Source: JABDQW01 sp942492025
Lineage (GTDB): Bacteria; Pseudomonadota; Gammaproteobacteria; SZUA-229
Length of the DNA: 64,000 bases
Direction: 5' to 3'
NCBI GenBank assembly: GCA_942492025.1
Contig: CALODJ010000012.1
Span: forward strand, 124,001 to 188,000
Of the stretch, positions 51,896 through 59,647 are shown piece after piece (position 1 is the first letter of the stretch; each line of letters begins with the position of its first letter). The position numbers were made by a program, and so were the translations under genes. The notes beneath the pieces are model-generated. The model did not search any database. It was not told the DNA's origin and saw only the letters and a program-made list of their open reading frames with translations.

Positions 51896-52447
51896 TTATT
51901 TGTCTGGAATATCCAGGTCGGTGCTGATTCGGTTTTCGTGTTTGGTGATAAACGCTTCCAGAAGGCTTCGGGTTATTCCGCCAAGCTGCATGGCAACCAG
52001 TTCGCCTTCTGGTGTGTACAGGTATGTCGTAGGCAAGCCCTTGAGCATGCCGGCGCCAATTTTCTCCGAAATGCTTGCATCACTGAGCAATACCGGAAAA
52101 TCGATGAGATGCTCGTCTGTAAATGCGATAACCTCGTTTTTCTTAGCATAACCATAACTCGGGAAATCGATGGCGACCCCAACCACGATGGCTTTCGAGG
52201 CTTTGTTGTCGTCATGAAAATGAACCAGTTCTGGCATTTCTTCCAGGCACGGCGGGCAGCGGGTACCCCAGATATTGAGCGCGGTCCATTTGCCTTTTCC
52301 GATATATTCGTTGAGATTGTGTTTCTGATCATCCAAGCCTTCCAGCCAGACGTCCGGTGCAGCAATAACGAATTGCGAGCCCGATACTGCCAAAATACTT
52401 ATTGTGATAACACAGCAGCGTTTTAAATATAATAAAAACATAGACAT
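51896..52447 (-). CDS. TlpA/ResA-like periplasmic thioredoxin
   Basis: The protein has 183 residues. An N-terminal hydrophobic segment (13-29) is a signal or anchor. The active site is CPPC (64-67) in WGTRCPPCLEEMPEL, with cis-Pro in LPTTYLYTPEGELV. GGGGAG precedes ATG 52447 by seven bases. It is divergent from the sigma gene and followed at once by the promoter of the dsrE gene. CGTCTA at 52494-52489 on its upstream side resembles the sigma-gene -10 element but lacks a well-spaced -35. Confidence 0.85.
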   Translation of the reverse strand: MSMFLLYLKRCCVITISILAVSGSQFVIAAPDVWLEGLDDQKHNLNEYIGKGKWTALNIWGTRCPPCLEEMPELVHFHDDNKASKAIVVGVAIDFPSYGYAKKNEVIAFTDEHLIDFPVLLSDASISEKIGAGMLKGLPTTYLYTPEGELVAMQLGGITRSLLEAFITKHENRISTDLDIPDK

Positions 52448-52540
52448 ACAATTCTCCCCGGCTGGCCTTGTGATTTGTTATTCTACTGTAGACGTCGGTC
52501 TTGCGTGGTTTATTTCGAACCAAACGTAATTGTACTTTCC

Positions 52541-52568
52541 GTGAATAATTACAGGGATCGGACGTCTA
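52541..52568 (+). promoter_or_regulatory. Putative autoregulatory ECF promoter of the sigma gene
   Basis: GTGAATAA (52541-52548), 14 bases, CGTCTA (52563-52568), ending 23 bases before the sigma start codon. It is identical in pattern and spacing to the dsrE promoter at 51894-51867. CGTC-type -10 elements are typical of ECF sigma factors. Confidence 0.6.
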
Positions 52569-52591
52569 TACCTGAGGTAGTTGGAGATCGC

Positions 52592-53140
52592 ATGAAAAAA
52601 ATCAAGAACCTGTTTGCAGCAGCGCGGCTCAAGCAGGAGTTTGCAGATAGAAGAAAGAAGCTATACAAAGTTGCCTATTCATGGTGCCACAACCCGTCAC
52701 TGGCGGATGATCTGGTGCAGGAAACCATGCTCAAGGCAATAAAAAACGCGGCTAACTTGCGTGACCAGGCAACACTGGACACATGGCTGTATCGAATACT
52801 TCTGAACAACTGGCACGATCACCTGCGCATCCAGGGCAGAAATACAGAGCTGTATGATGTTAGCGATGAAAACCAGCCGGGTCATGATGACAGTTATCAG
52901 CAGTCGCAGATTGTTGGCAGAGTGAGGGCATCCGTCGAGCGTTTACCCATGTCATTGAGAGAGGTGGTGACGCTGGCGGATTTTGCAGGATTCAGTTATG
53001 CGGAAATTGCGGAAATTGTGGATATTCCAATTGGTACTGTCATGAGCCGCTTGTTCCGGGCCAGACAGAATTTAAAGGAGCAATTACTCGATCTGGCTGG
53101 TGAGGGAAAGCTGCCAGTCCGGTTGATGAGGGTGAAATAA
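52592..53140 (+). CDS. ECF RNA polymerase sigma factor
   Basis: ATG 52592 with TTGGAG nine bases upstream is chosen, and the longer frame to 52475 crosses the promoter. The 182-residue protein has region 2 at about 20-85 (VAYSWCHNPSLADDLVQETMLKAIKNA, DTWLYRILLNNWHDHLR) and region 4 at 112-165 (RLPMSLREVVTLADFAGFSYAEIAEIVDIPIGTVMSRLFRARQNLKE). There is no region 3, as expected for group 4. It overlaps the anti-sigma start by one base. It probably controls itself and the dsrE-porin genes. Confidence 0.9.
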   Translation: MKKIKNLFAAARLKQEFADRRKKLYKVAYSWCHNPSLADDLVQETMLKAIKNAANLRDQATLDTWLYRILLNNWHDHLRIQGRNTELYDVSDENQPGHDDSYQQSQIVGRVRASVERLPMSLREVVTLADFAGFSYAEIAEIVDIPIGTVMSRLFRARQNLKEQLLDLAGEGKLPVRLMRVK

Positions 53141-53877
53141 TGAGTGATGAAACGTACACAGATGAAAAGCTCAACCTGTTTATCGATGACCAGCTGGATA
53201 CGGATGAGATAGATGCTGTCCGCCATGCCATGCTGGACGATACATCGATACGCGAGCGTGTATGTCAGCTCAAGGCCGTTCGTGAGCTGGTTGGGCACGC
53301 CTATGAAAATGTCCCCGTTGCTGATTCCATTGGCAGCAACGGCACCAAGCGGCAGATAAACTATCTATGGAGGGGGATCGCTGCAAGTTTAATGCTCGCC
53401 GTTGGTATGTTCGCTGGATGGATGATCAATGATGCTTCACGCTCAACACAAGTAGCCTCGGCAGAAGATGTATTCCAGTATTACAGGAGCGCAACCCAGG
53501 TGGACAGGGCGGAGCGTAAAATAGTCCTGCATGTCACGACAGGCGATGTCTATGCCGTCAAAAATGCGCTTGATGAAGCGGAACAGTTACTGGCGAGTTA
53601 TCGTGATGCCGGCACGCCGATGAAGCTGGATATTGTCTCCTACAAGGAAGGCATCAACATGCTGCGTGTCGGTGCATCGCCCTATGTTGATCGCATCGAA
53701 GGCATTATCGAAAATAATGAAAATGTATCGCTATACGCCTGCATGCGTTCTATCGAAAAGGCTGAGCAAAAAGAGGGCAAGCCCGTCGTAATGATGGATA
53801 AGGCTGTGACGGACAAAACAGCGCAGGAGCTCATATCCGATCGCCTGCAAAAGGGCTGGATCTACATCAAGGTTTGA
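53140..53877 (+). CDS. Anti-sigma factor with periplasmic DsrE-like domain
   Basis: The protein has 245 residues. Residues 1-70 are a helical cytoplasmic anti-sigma region (YTDEKLNLFIDDQLDTDEIDAVRHAML) without the zinc HxxxCxxC motif. One membrane helix spans about 76-97 (WRGIAASLMLAVGMFAGWMI). Residues 125-245 form a DsrE-like domain: RKIVLHVTTGD, NALDEAEQLLASY, KLDIVSYKEGINML, SLYACMRSIEKA with Cys201, and GWIYIKV. This aligns through its length with the periplasmic protein encoded at 51355, including the Cys. It likely releases the sigma factor when the outer domain senses a sulfur or redox signal. The TAATG overlap couples it to the sigma gene. Confidence 0.8.
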   Translation: MSDETYTDEKLNLFIDDQLDTDEIDAVRHAMLDDTSIRERVCQLKAVRELVGHAYENVPVADSIGSNGTKRQINYLWRGIAASLMLAVGMFAGWMINDASRSTQVASAEDVFQYYRSATQVDRAERKIVLHVTTGDVYAVKNALDEAEQLLASYRDAGTPMKLDIVSYKEGINMLRVGASPYVDRIEGIIENNENVSLYACMRSIEKAEQKEGKPVVMMDKAVTDKTAQELISDRLQKGWIYIKV

Positions 53878-53895
53878 ACCGCAGTTAAAAGCGAA

Positions 53896-53965
53896 GTAGG
53901 GTGCGCCGTGCGCACCGAATCAGTATGTTAAACCAAGGCATCAGGGTGCACGCGGCGCACCCTAC
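53896..53965. repeat. Inverted repeat, GTAGGGTGCGCC family
   Basis: GTAGGGTGCGCCGTGCGCAC and GTGCACGCGGCGCACCCTAC face each other 30 bases apart. Family members occur at 61133-61205, 42185-42254 (inside a MITE) and as a half at 31264. It lies between the convergent anti-sigma and phosphodiesterase genes and may end both transcripts. Confidence 0.7.
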
Positions 53966-54008
53966 AGTTGATAGGTTAATTATTCAGGTTTTATTGTTAT
54001 AAAGCTTC

Positions 54009-54539
54009 TCAGGCGGCTGCCGTATCGGCAAACAAAACTGTTTCTATGGTCCACTCGCTCTCGCTTGCATGGAGTACCAGGCAGGATGGCCCGCCTTTGG
54101 TCCTTTCTCGGCCTGCGGCACCGGGGTTTACGATCCAGGGCTCGGCTTGTTTATCAATGATGCGCTTGTGGGTATGCCCGTATATAACCAGTTTGACTTC
54201 GGCATGGTCCCAGCGTAGCTGGGCGTGGTCAGGGAAGCCACCGAGTCGGTGTCCATGTTCGATTCTTACGGTGCCACCCGGTAATTCAAGCTCGGTTAAT
54301 TTCGGCAGGGCCGAAACGATGTCGAATTCCTCGTCGTTCCAGATTGCCGGATGGTCATTATTACCTGCAACAGCGATGACGCCTTTACGTGGATTCAGCT
54401 GTTCAAGAACGTGAGCACCCATGATATCGCCGGCATGAACAGCATAGTCGCAATCTCGCATCACCTCTGCAATACGTTCGTCCAGGTGGCCGTGGGTATC
54501 GGACAATATGCCTACTTTGATTGTGTCGTTCATCGTCAA
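54009..54539 (-). CDS. YfcE/MJ0936-type metallophosphoesterase
   Basis: The protein has 176 residues. Metal-binding motifs are GILSDTHGH, HAGDIM, VAGNND, IEHGH and YGHTHK. It is a cytoplasmic phosphodiesterase of broad or unknown substrate. It is encoded just after a YkgJ-type gene, nine bases from its stop. Confidence 0.9.
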   Translation of the reverse strand: MTMNDTIKVGILSDTHGHLDERIAEVMRDCDYAVHAGDIMGAHVLEQLNPRKGVIAVAGNNDHPAIWNDEEFDIVSALPKLTELELPGGTVRIEHGHRLGGFPDHAQLRWDHAEVKLVIYGHTHKRIIDKQAEPWIVNPGAAGRERTKGGPSCLVLHASESEWTIETVLFADTAAA

Positions 54540-54548
54540 GGGGATTAG

Positions 54549-55466
54549 CTAGTCGCCACTACCGTCTTCCAACGCGGCTTTACGTGCTTCTTCCTGTTTT
54601 CTCTGGTGTTCTGCAATTTCAGCCTGTCGGCGATATTCAAGAATTTCGCGACGTTCTTCTGCACGCTTCTCCCAGGCACCTTCACGTTCCTTGATGGTCA
54701 TTTCGCCGAAGAATACCTGTTTCATCAGTTTAAAACCGAATTTCATCAGCGCAATATAATCCTGCTCGAGTGCTTCATATTCTGCGTCCGTGAGATCATA
54801 CATCTTGATGAAACTGTCACTCATCACAAAGCGGCGGAAACGGTCGAGATCGTAACTGGCCATGAAGAACATCTGCAGGCTCATCTCCGATGGTTTGCCT
54901 ATCGTGGGGCCGGTGGATTTCTTCTTTAAAATGATTTGATACCATTCATGGTTCAGATCGTCATATTCTTCAACCTCCTGGTCTTTTCTGTACTCGGCAA
55001 TGGTCTGGTAATGCTCCTCGTCGTGACCCTTGCAGTGGTCTTCTTTGACCAGCAAAAAGTGCATCTCATCCGTTGGTTCGCCCAGCGCTTTCATCGATAA
55101 CACGCCTGACGGGTAATAGCGGCATGCGGTAGGGCGGTCGCTATACACCGTGCAACCTTCCTCCTGCATGAACAGGCAGGCGCCATCATCATTGGTTCGC
55201 AATTTAAGGCCCGGTACGCCATGAGCATCCAGTTGAAAGGGTACCGTATGTTTTTTCAGGAATTCGCTGGAATCCATGCCGAGGCGCTGTTTCAGGCGAA
55301 TGATGTCATAGGGAGCGAGGGTGACATCGGCATGCGAGCAACACTCATTCCAGCAGGATACGCCGCGGTGGCAGCGGAACTTGAGCTCGTCATCGAGTTC
55401 AAGGCGCACAGGCATAACCGGGCTGCTATACGGGAGTTCGAATTCGAATTGGTTATCGTTGCTCAT
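54549..55466 (-). CDS. YkgJ-type cysteine cluster protein
   Basis: ATG 55466 (AGGTGATAAC upstream) is preferred over 55514. The 305-residue protein has CHRGVSCWNECCSHADVTLAPYDIIRLKQRLG, CLFMQEEGCTVYSDRPTACRYYPSG and a later Cys, which is the CxxC/CC cluster of the YkgJ (DUF Zn/Fe-binding) family. The last 50 residues are a charged helix rich in Glu, Arg and Lys. It probably binds zinc or Fe-S. Its role is unknown. Confidence 0.85.
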   Translation of the reverse strand: MSNDNQFEFELPYSSPVMPVRLELDDELKFRCHRGVSCWNECCSHADVTLAPYDIIRLKQRLGMDSSEFLKKHTVPFQLDAHGVPGLKLRTNDDGACLFMQEEGCTVYSDRPTACRYYPSGVLSMKALGEPTDEMHFLLVKEDHCKGHDEEHYQTIAEYRKDQEVEEYDDLNHEWYQIILKKKSTGPTIGKPSEMSLQMFFMASYDLDRFRRFVMSDSFIKMYDLTDAEYEALEQDYIALMKFGFKLMKQVFFGEMTIKEREGAWEKRAEERREILEYRRQAEIAEHQRKQEEARKAALEDGSGD

Positions 55467-55860
55467 GTTATCACCTGAAGTTAACTTGATTGAATATGTG
55501 TACGATCTATTCACAAATCAATGGCTGTTACAGACCGGTAGAAATAAGGTTTTGTAACTGTTTATTCATTAAGTATACGGATTTAAACAATTTCAAAACC
55601 TTATTTTTACCGTGCAAATTAATGTCTGCCCTGAGTGGAACTTACTTAAGCCGCAATTCAGATCATTGCGAGCGATAGCGCGGCAACCTGTGAGCGTCTG
55701 TTGCCTGTCAGCCAGAGATTGCTACGTACCTCGCAATGACGAATTTACTGTAAAAATGTGCATTTTCAGCTTAAGTGAGTGCCATTAGTGTCTGTCCTCA
55801 AGAAAAAAAATCCGGGCGCCCTGGAGCGCCCGGATTTCTTTGACTCAGCTGTTCGCGAAA
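55467..55860. repeat. Gap with ATTGCGAG-type repeat
   Basis: No gene is present. Bases 55663-55740 (CATTGCGAGCGATAGCGCGG ... CTCGCAATGACG) form the common palindromic intergenic repeat also seen at 48243-48320. The terminator at 55808-55837 is listed separately. Confidence 0.5.
55808..55837 (-). terminator. Terminator of aprBA
   Basis: AAATCCGGGCGC / GCGCCCGGATTT forms a 12-bp stem with loop CCTGGA. On the minus strand it is followed by a run of T (55808-55803). It lies 24 bases after the aprA stop. Confidence 0.9.
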
Positions 55861-57840
55861 TTACTTGAACAGTTTTGACTTGTCGACCAGGTCAGTGTGA
55901 GCACGCTTGAAGCATGTCCACTCTTTGGTGTTCTTGTCATAGATTGAGTTAACAAAGCACTTCCAGTTTTCTTCGTCAACGAAGTTCTTGTCAGCACGGT
56001 AGTAGAAACCGGGGTAACGAGATTCTTGACGGAACTCAATGTGCTTCATGTGAGCTTCAGCCGTCAGGATGCGGTGGTAGTTTTCCCATGCACGAAGCAA
56101 TTCGTGCAGGTCTTTCGCACGCATCTTGGCAGCGTCTTCTTTCAGCATGTCGAGCTTCTCACCAGCAACTTTCAGCATTTCTGCGTTGGTTGTGTAGTAA
56201 GTCGCAACACCCGCTACATATTCGTCCATGATCTTCTGCAGACGGAACTGCAGCATCTTTGGAGTGATGTAGTTAGGGTTAACGTCGATAGCTGTGGTGT
56301 AGTCCTTGTGCTCAAGGTAAGTCTTCACCGGCTGATAGATTTCAGCGACCAGGTCTTCAACAGAGGTATCCAGTTCAGGTGTGAAGTCCTTGTTGTCCAG
56401 GCAGTACTTGACCATGGACTTGGCGCACATGCGACCTTCAGCGTGTGAGCCTGATGAAAACTTGTGGCCAGACGCGCCAACGCCATCACCCGCTGTGAAC
56501 AGGCCGTTAATAGTGGTCATACCACGGTAACCCCAGTTCCAGCCTGATGGCAGGTGATCAGGTACACCGGCTTCAGTTTCTTCAGTCGGCGCACCAACGT
56601 CAGTCGGACCAGATACCCAGATGCCGCAGCAGCCAGAGTGCGAACCCAGCAGGTACGGTTCGGTCGGCATCAGCTCAGAGTTTTTCTTCTCGGGCTCGAT
56701 GTTTTCACCCACCCAGATACCACACTGACCGACACACATGTCGAGGAAGTCTTCCCATGCTTCTGCTTCCAGGTGCTTGACTTCGCGAGGAGACAGGGTT
56801 TCACGCAGGTTAGCAAGAGCCGTCACGGTGTCCATGTAGATAGGACCACGACCTTCTTTCATTTCCTTCAGCATGAGGTGGTTACGCAGACAGGAAGCAG
56901 GAACGGCAGCCTGACCATAAGGCGGATAGTCGTCCAGCATTTCCTTGTTGCGGTCCATGTAGACTTCACCGAAAGCGTTAGTCGCTTTGGCTTTGAACAG
57001 CAGGAACCAGGCACCGACAGGACCATAACCGTCTTTGAAACGGGTAGGAACGAAGCGATTTTCCATCAGGGTCAGCTCAGCGCCGGCTTCTGCGGCCATG
57101 GCATAGGTTGAACCTGCGTTCCATACTGGGTACCAGGCGCGACCGGTGCCTTCACCCACAGAACGTGGACGGAAGATGTTTACGCAACCGCCGGCAGCCA
57201 GCAGAATGGCTTTGGCTTTGTATACGTATACTTTGTCTTCACGCGTTGAGAAACCAACAGCACCAGCTATGCGGCTAGGGTCGTTCTTGTCGTTAACCAG
57301 CTTAACGATGAAGATACGCTCATCGATACGGTCAATACCCAGCGCTTTCTTGGCGGCTTCAGCGACGATCCACTTGTAGGATTCACCGTTGATCATGATC
57401 TGCCACTTGCCGGAACGGACCGGCTTGCCACCGTCTTTCAGCGGAGTCATGCCTTTGGAGCCGTCGTGACGCTCACCGTTTTCGTCAGTCTTCCAGATGG
57501 GCAGACCCCATTCTTCGAACAGGTGAACAGATTCGTCGACGTGGCGACCCAGGTCATATGCCAGGTCATCACGTGTGATACCCATCAGGTCGTTGGAGAC
57601 CATACGGGCGTAGTCAGCTGGATCCTGCTCAGTACCAATATAGGTGTTAATCGCAGACAGGCCCTGTGCGACCGCACCGGAGCGGTCCATCGCAGCCTTG
57701 TCAACCAGCTTGATTTTAAGATCGGTGCCTTCTGCCCAGCGCGGGATTTCGAACGCTGTACCGCAGCAGGCCATACCACCACCGATAAGTAGAATGTCTA
57801 CATTCTCTTCGATGACTTCAGGATTACCAAATTCGGCCAT
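55861..57840 (-). CDS. aprA: Adenylylsulfate reductase, alpha subunit
   Basis: The protein has 659 residues. The FAD-binding N-terminus is VDILLIGGGMACCGTAFEIPRW. Conserved segments are SGAVAQGLSAINTYIG, GVGASGHKFSSGSHAEGRMCAKS and EFRQESRYPGFYYRADKNFVDEENW, with the substrate-binding Arg and His. In sulfur oxidisers it runs in reverse, forming APS from sulfite and AMP in the cytoplasm. It follows aprB by 21 bases. No aprM or qmo gene is adjacent, so its membrane partner must be encoded elsewhere. Confidence 0.97.
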   Translation of the reverse strand: MAEFGNPEVIEENVDILLIGGGMACCGTAFEIPRWAEGTDLKIKLVDKAAMDRSGAVAQGLSAINTYIGTEQDPADYARMVSNDLMGITRDDLAYDLGRHVDESVHLFEEWGLPIWKTDENGERHDGSKGMTPLKDGGKPVRSGKWQIMINGESYKWIVAEAAKKALGIDRIDERIFIVKLVNDKNDPSRIAGAVGFSTREDKVYVYKAKAILLAAGGCVNIFRPRSVGEGTGRAWYPVWNAGSTYAMAAEAGAELTLMENRFVPTRFKDGYGPVGAWFLLFKAKATNAFGEVYMDRNKEMLDDYPPYGQAAVPASCLRNHLMLKEMKEGRGPIYMDTVTALANLRETLSPREVKHLEAEAWEDFLDMCVGQCGIWVGENIEPEKKNSELMPTEPYLLGSHSGCCGIWVSGPTDVGAPTEETEAGVPDHLPSGWNWGYRGMTTINGLFTAGDGVGASGHKFSSGSHAEGRMCAKSMVKYCLDNKDFTPELDTSVEDLVAEIYQPVKTYLEHKDYTTAIDVNPNYITPKMLQFRLQKIMDEYVAGVATYYTTNAEMLKVAGEKLDMLKEDAAKMRAKDLHELLRAWENYHRILTAEAHMKHIEFRQESRYPGFYYRADKNFVDEENWKCFVNSIYDKNTKEWTCFKRAHTDLVDKSKLFK

Positions 57841-57861
57841 TACTATAACCTCTTTACTATA

Positions 57862-58329
57862 TTAAAGTTTAATCAGTTCGCTGCGGTCGCCTTCGCGGAA
57901 ACCGTTATCCTGACAGAAGAAGCCTATATCTTCGATCTTGGACATATCAGCAGAAGGCTTGCCTGCATAAGGATCGATAGAACCTTCAGCGGTGGTGCGA
58001 ATCGGGAACTTGAAGCGTTTCATATTGCCGTTGCGGAACTTGATGGTCCACATGATGGAATCAGTGCCTCGCAGGGGCTGTACAGAACCACCTAGTGGTA
58101 CAACGTCAGCGTAGTGACGGCATTCGATGGCGTTCTGAGGGCAGATCTTGACGCAGGAATAGCATTCCCAGCACTGCTCAGGCTCCTGATTGTAAGACTT
58201 CATGGCATGACCGGTTTCGGATCCATCTTTGTCCAACTTCATCAGGTCGTGTGGACAAATGTACATGCAGGCCGTACGGTCCTGACCTTTACATCCGTCA
58301 CACTTTTCAGTACGTACAAAAGTAGGCAT
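57862..58329 (-). CDS. aprB: Adenylylsulfate reductase, beta subunit
   Basis: The protein has 155 residues and two [4Fe-4S] groups: CDGCKGQDRTACMYICPHD and CWECYSCVKICPQNAIEC. The C-terminal arm (about 90-155) wraps around AprA. It is the first gene of the aprBA operon. Upstream 58330-58928 has no gene and carries a stem-loop. Confidence 0.97.
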   Translation of the reverse strand: MPTFVRTEKCDGCKGQDRTACMYICPHDLMKLDKDGSETGHAMKSYNQEPEQCWECYSCVKICPQNAIECRHYADVVPLGGSVQPLRGTDSIMWTIKFRNGNMKRFKFPIRTTAEGSIDPYAGKPSADMSKIEDIGFFCQDNGFREGDRSELIKL

Positions 58330-58928
58330 TGTTTATTAACTCCTAGAGTTTTAGTTTGCAATTGCAGTTGCAGCAGAAAACACACGCGCAGAACCTGCTC
58401 GATATGGTTTCGGCCTGATCATCATCTTTCTGGCTAACAGAGTAACCAAGAAAATTGAAGCCATCTCCGAACAGCTGAAACCAGCTTTCGGAGTCTCACG
58501 CTCTGGCAGCATCTGAAATAAGCCTGTTGCCCGAGATTGAATTATTGTTGTCGAACCACGTGTTGTGACAGCGCATTCATGCAGTGGTTCAAACGCTGTA
58601 AGCGTCCCTCCGTATCGTCCCGGGCGCAAAAGCAGGGTGCATATTTTAGGCGCATTACCAGCTAAAAAGCAAAAGTAACCTTTTGTTGGCGGGTGCACAA
58701 TAGCCCTTTATGGAGTTATCTCCAAACAAACTTACTACTAGTTGAATAAATTTTCCTTATGGTTAATCTTGCTGGAAATAACTATATAAAACAGTATGTT
58801 ATGTTTTATGGAATCAGCGCGCTATCGAGAATTGTTATTCTTAGCCCAATAAGTGCGCCCTATGCGGGGTTTATGGGTAGAATAAACACCCCTGGCTGCT
58901 CTGTGCGCCCTTGAATTAATACTGATCT
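58330..58928. other. aprB upstream region with stem-loop
   Basis: No gene is supported. A 115-residue minus-strand frame has no coding character. CTCCGAACAGCTG (58465-58477) pairs with CAGCTTTCGGAG (58482-58493), a 12-bp stem with one bulge, in the likely aprBA leader. AT-rich sequence at 58700-58850 is the probable promoter zone of both divergent units. Confidence 0.4.
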
Positions 58929-59567
58929 ATGTCAATGAATGTTGAAAAAAACAGTCCGGTACCCACTGAGATCAAGCTGCATCAGAAATCAAGATTGTTG
59001 GAGATCGTGTTTTCTGACGGATTTCACTTCCAGTATCCGTGCGAATATCTGCGGGTGTTTTCCACATCTGCCGAAGTCAAAGTCATGGAGAAGCCGGTCC
59101 ACGGCAAGGAACTGGTGAATATTTCGCAGATCGAGCCTCAGGGCAATTATGCTATTCGTGTTTATTTCGATGATAGCCATGACACCGGTATCTTCTCCTG
59201 GCAGACCCTGTACGAACTGGGGGTGAATTACCAGAAGCACTGGCAGGAGTACCTCGATAAGCTCGAGCAGTTTGGATTGGCACGCGGCGAAGGTCGGGCC
59301 AAGGGAAAAGACGGCAAGGTTACGATCAAGCTTCTGTATTTCATTGAACTGGCAAAAATATCGGGTAAAGACGAAGAAGAAATTGAGTTGCCGGATGCGG
59401 TAACGAATGTCGAAACCCTGCTGGCCTGGCTGCGCCGAAAAGGCGCGAGCTGGAATGAATCCTTTGCCGATGACCGCGTGCAGGTCACGGTGAATCGCCA
59501 GTTTGCAGAGCCCTACACCCTGATCGAACACGGCGATGAGGTTGCGGTTGTGCCAAGACCAAAGTAG
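58929..59567 (+). CDS. DUF971-MoaD/ThiS-like fusion protein
   Basis: The protein has 212 residues. Residues 12-105 are a DUF971 domain (LLEIVFSDGFHFQYPCEYLR ... GNYAIRVYFDDSHDTGIFSWQTLYELG). After a Gly/Lys linker, residues 130-212 are a MoaD/ThiS-type beta-grasp domain (VTIKLLYFIELAKISG ... QVTVNRQFAEPYTLIEHGDEVAVVPRPK). The C-terminal Gly-Gly needed for thiocarboxylate formation is absent, the chain ending RPK. It is divergent from aprB and convergent with sat. It may be a scaffold or Fe-S/Moco assembly factor rather than a sulfur donor. Confidence 0.8.
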   Translation: MSMNVEKNSPVPTEIKLHQKSRLLEIVFSDGFHFQYPCEYLRVFSTSAEVKVMEKPVHGKELVNISQIEPQGNYAIRVYFDDSHDTGIFSWQTLYELGVNYQKHWQEYLDKLEQFGLARGEGRAKGKDGKVTIKLLYFIELAKISGKDEEEIELPDAVTNVETLLAWLRRKGASWNESFADDRVQVTVNRQFAEPYTLIEHGDEVAVVPRPK

Positions 59568-59591
59568 ATTTTTCACCGCCAAGATGCAAAA

Positions 59592-59624
59592 AAACGGCGC
59601 CGATCTCTGCAGATGGCGCCGTTT
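59592..59624. terminator. Bidirectional terminator between the DUF971-MoaD gene and sat
   Basis: AAACGGCGCC / GGCGCCGTTT is extended by ATCT/AGAT around a CTGC loop (one bulged G). On the minus strand a run of seven T follows. It lies between convergent genes. Confidence 0.85.
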
Positions 59625-59647
59625 CAGTCTGCACTGACTGCTGTTAG

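Noticed and set aside
58351..58698. 115-codon minus-strand frame upstream of aprB
   Set aside because: No ribosome site, no domain, and it spans the leader hairpin and promoter zone.
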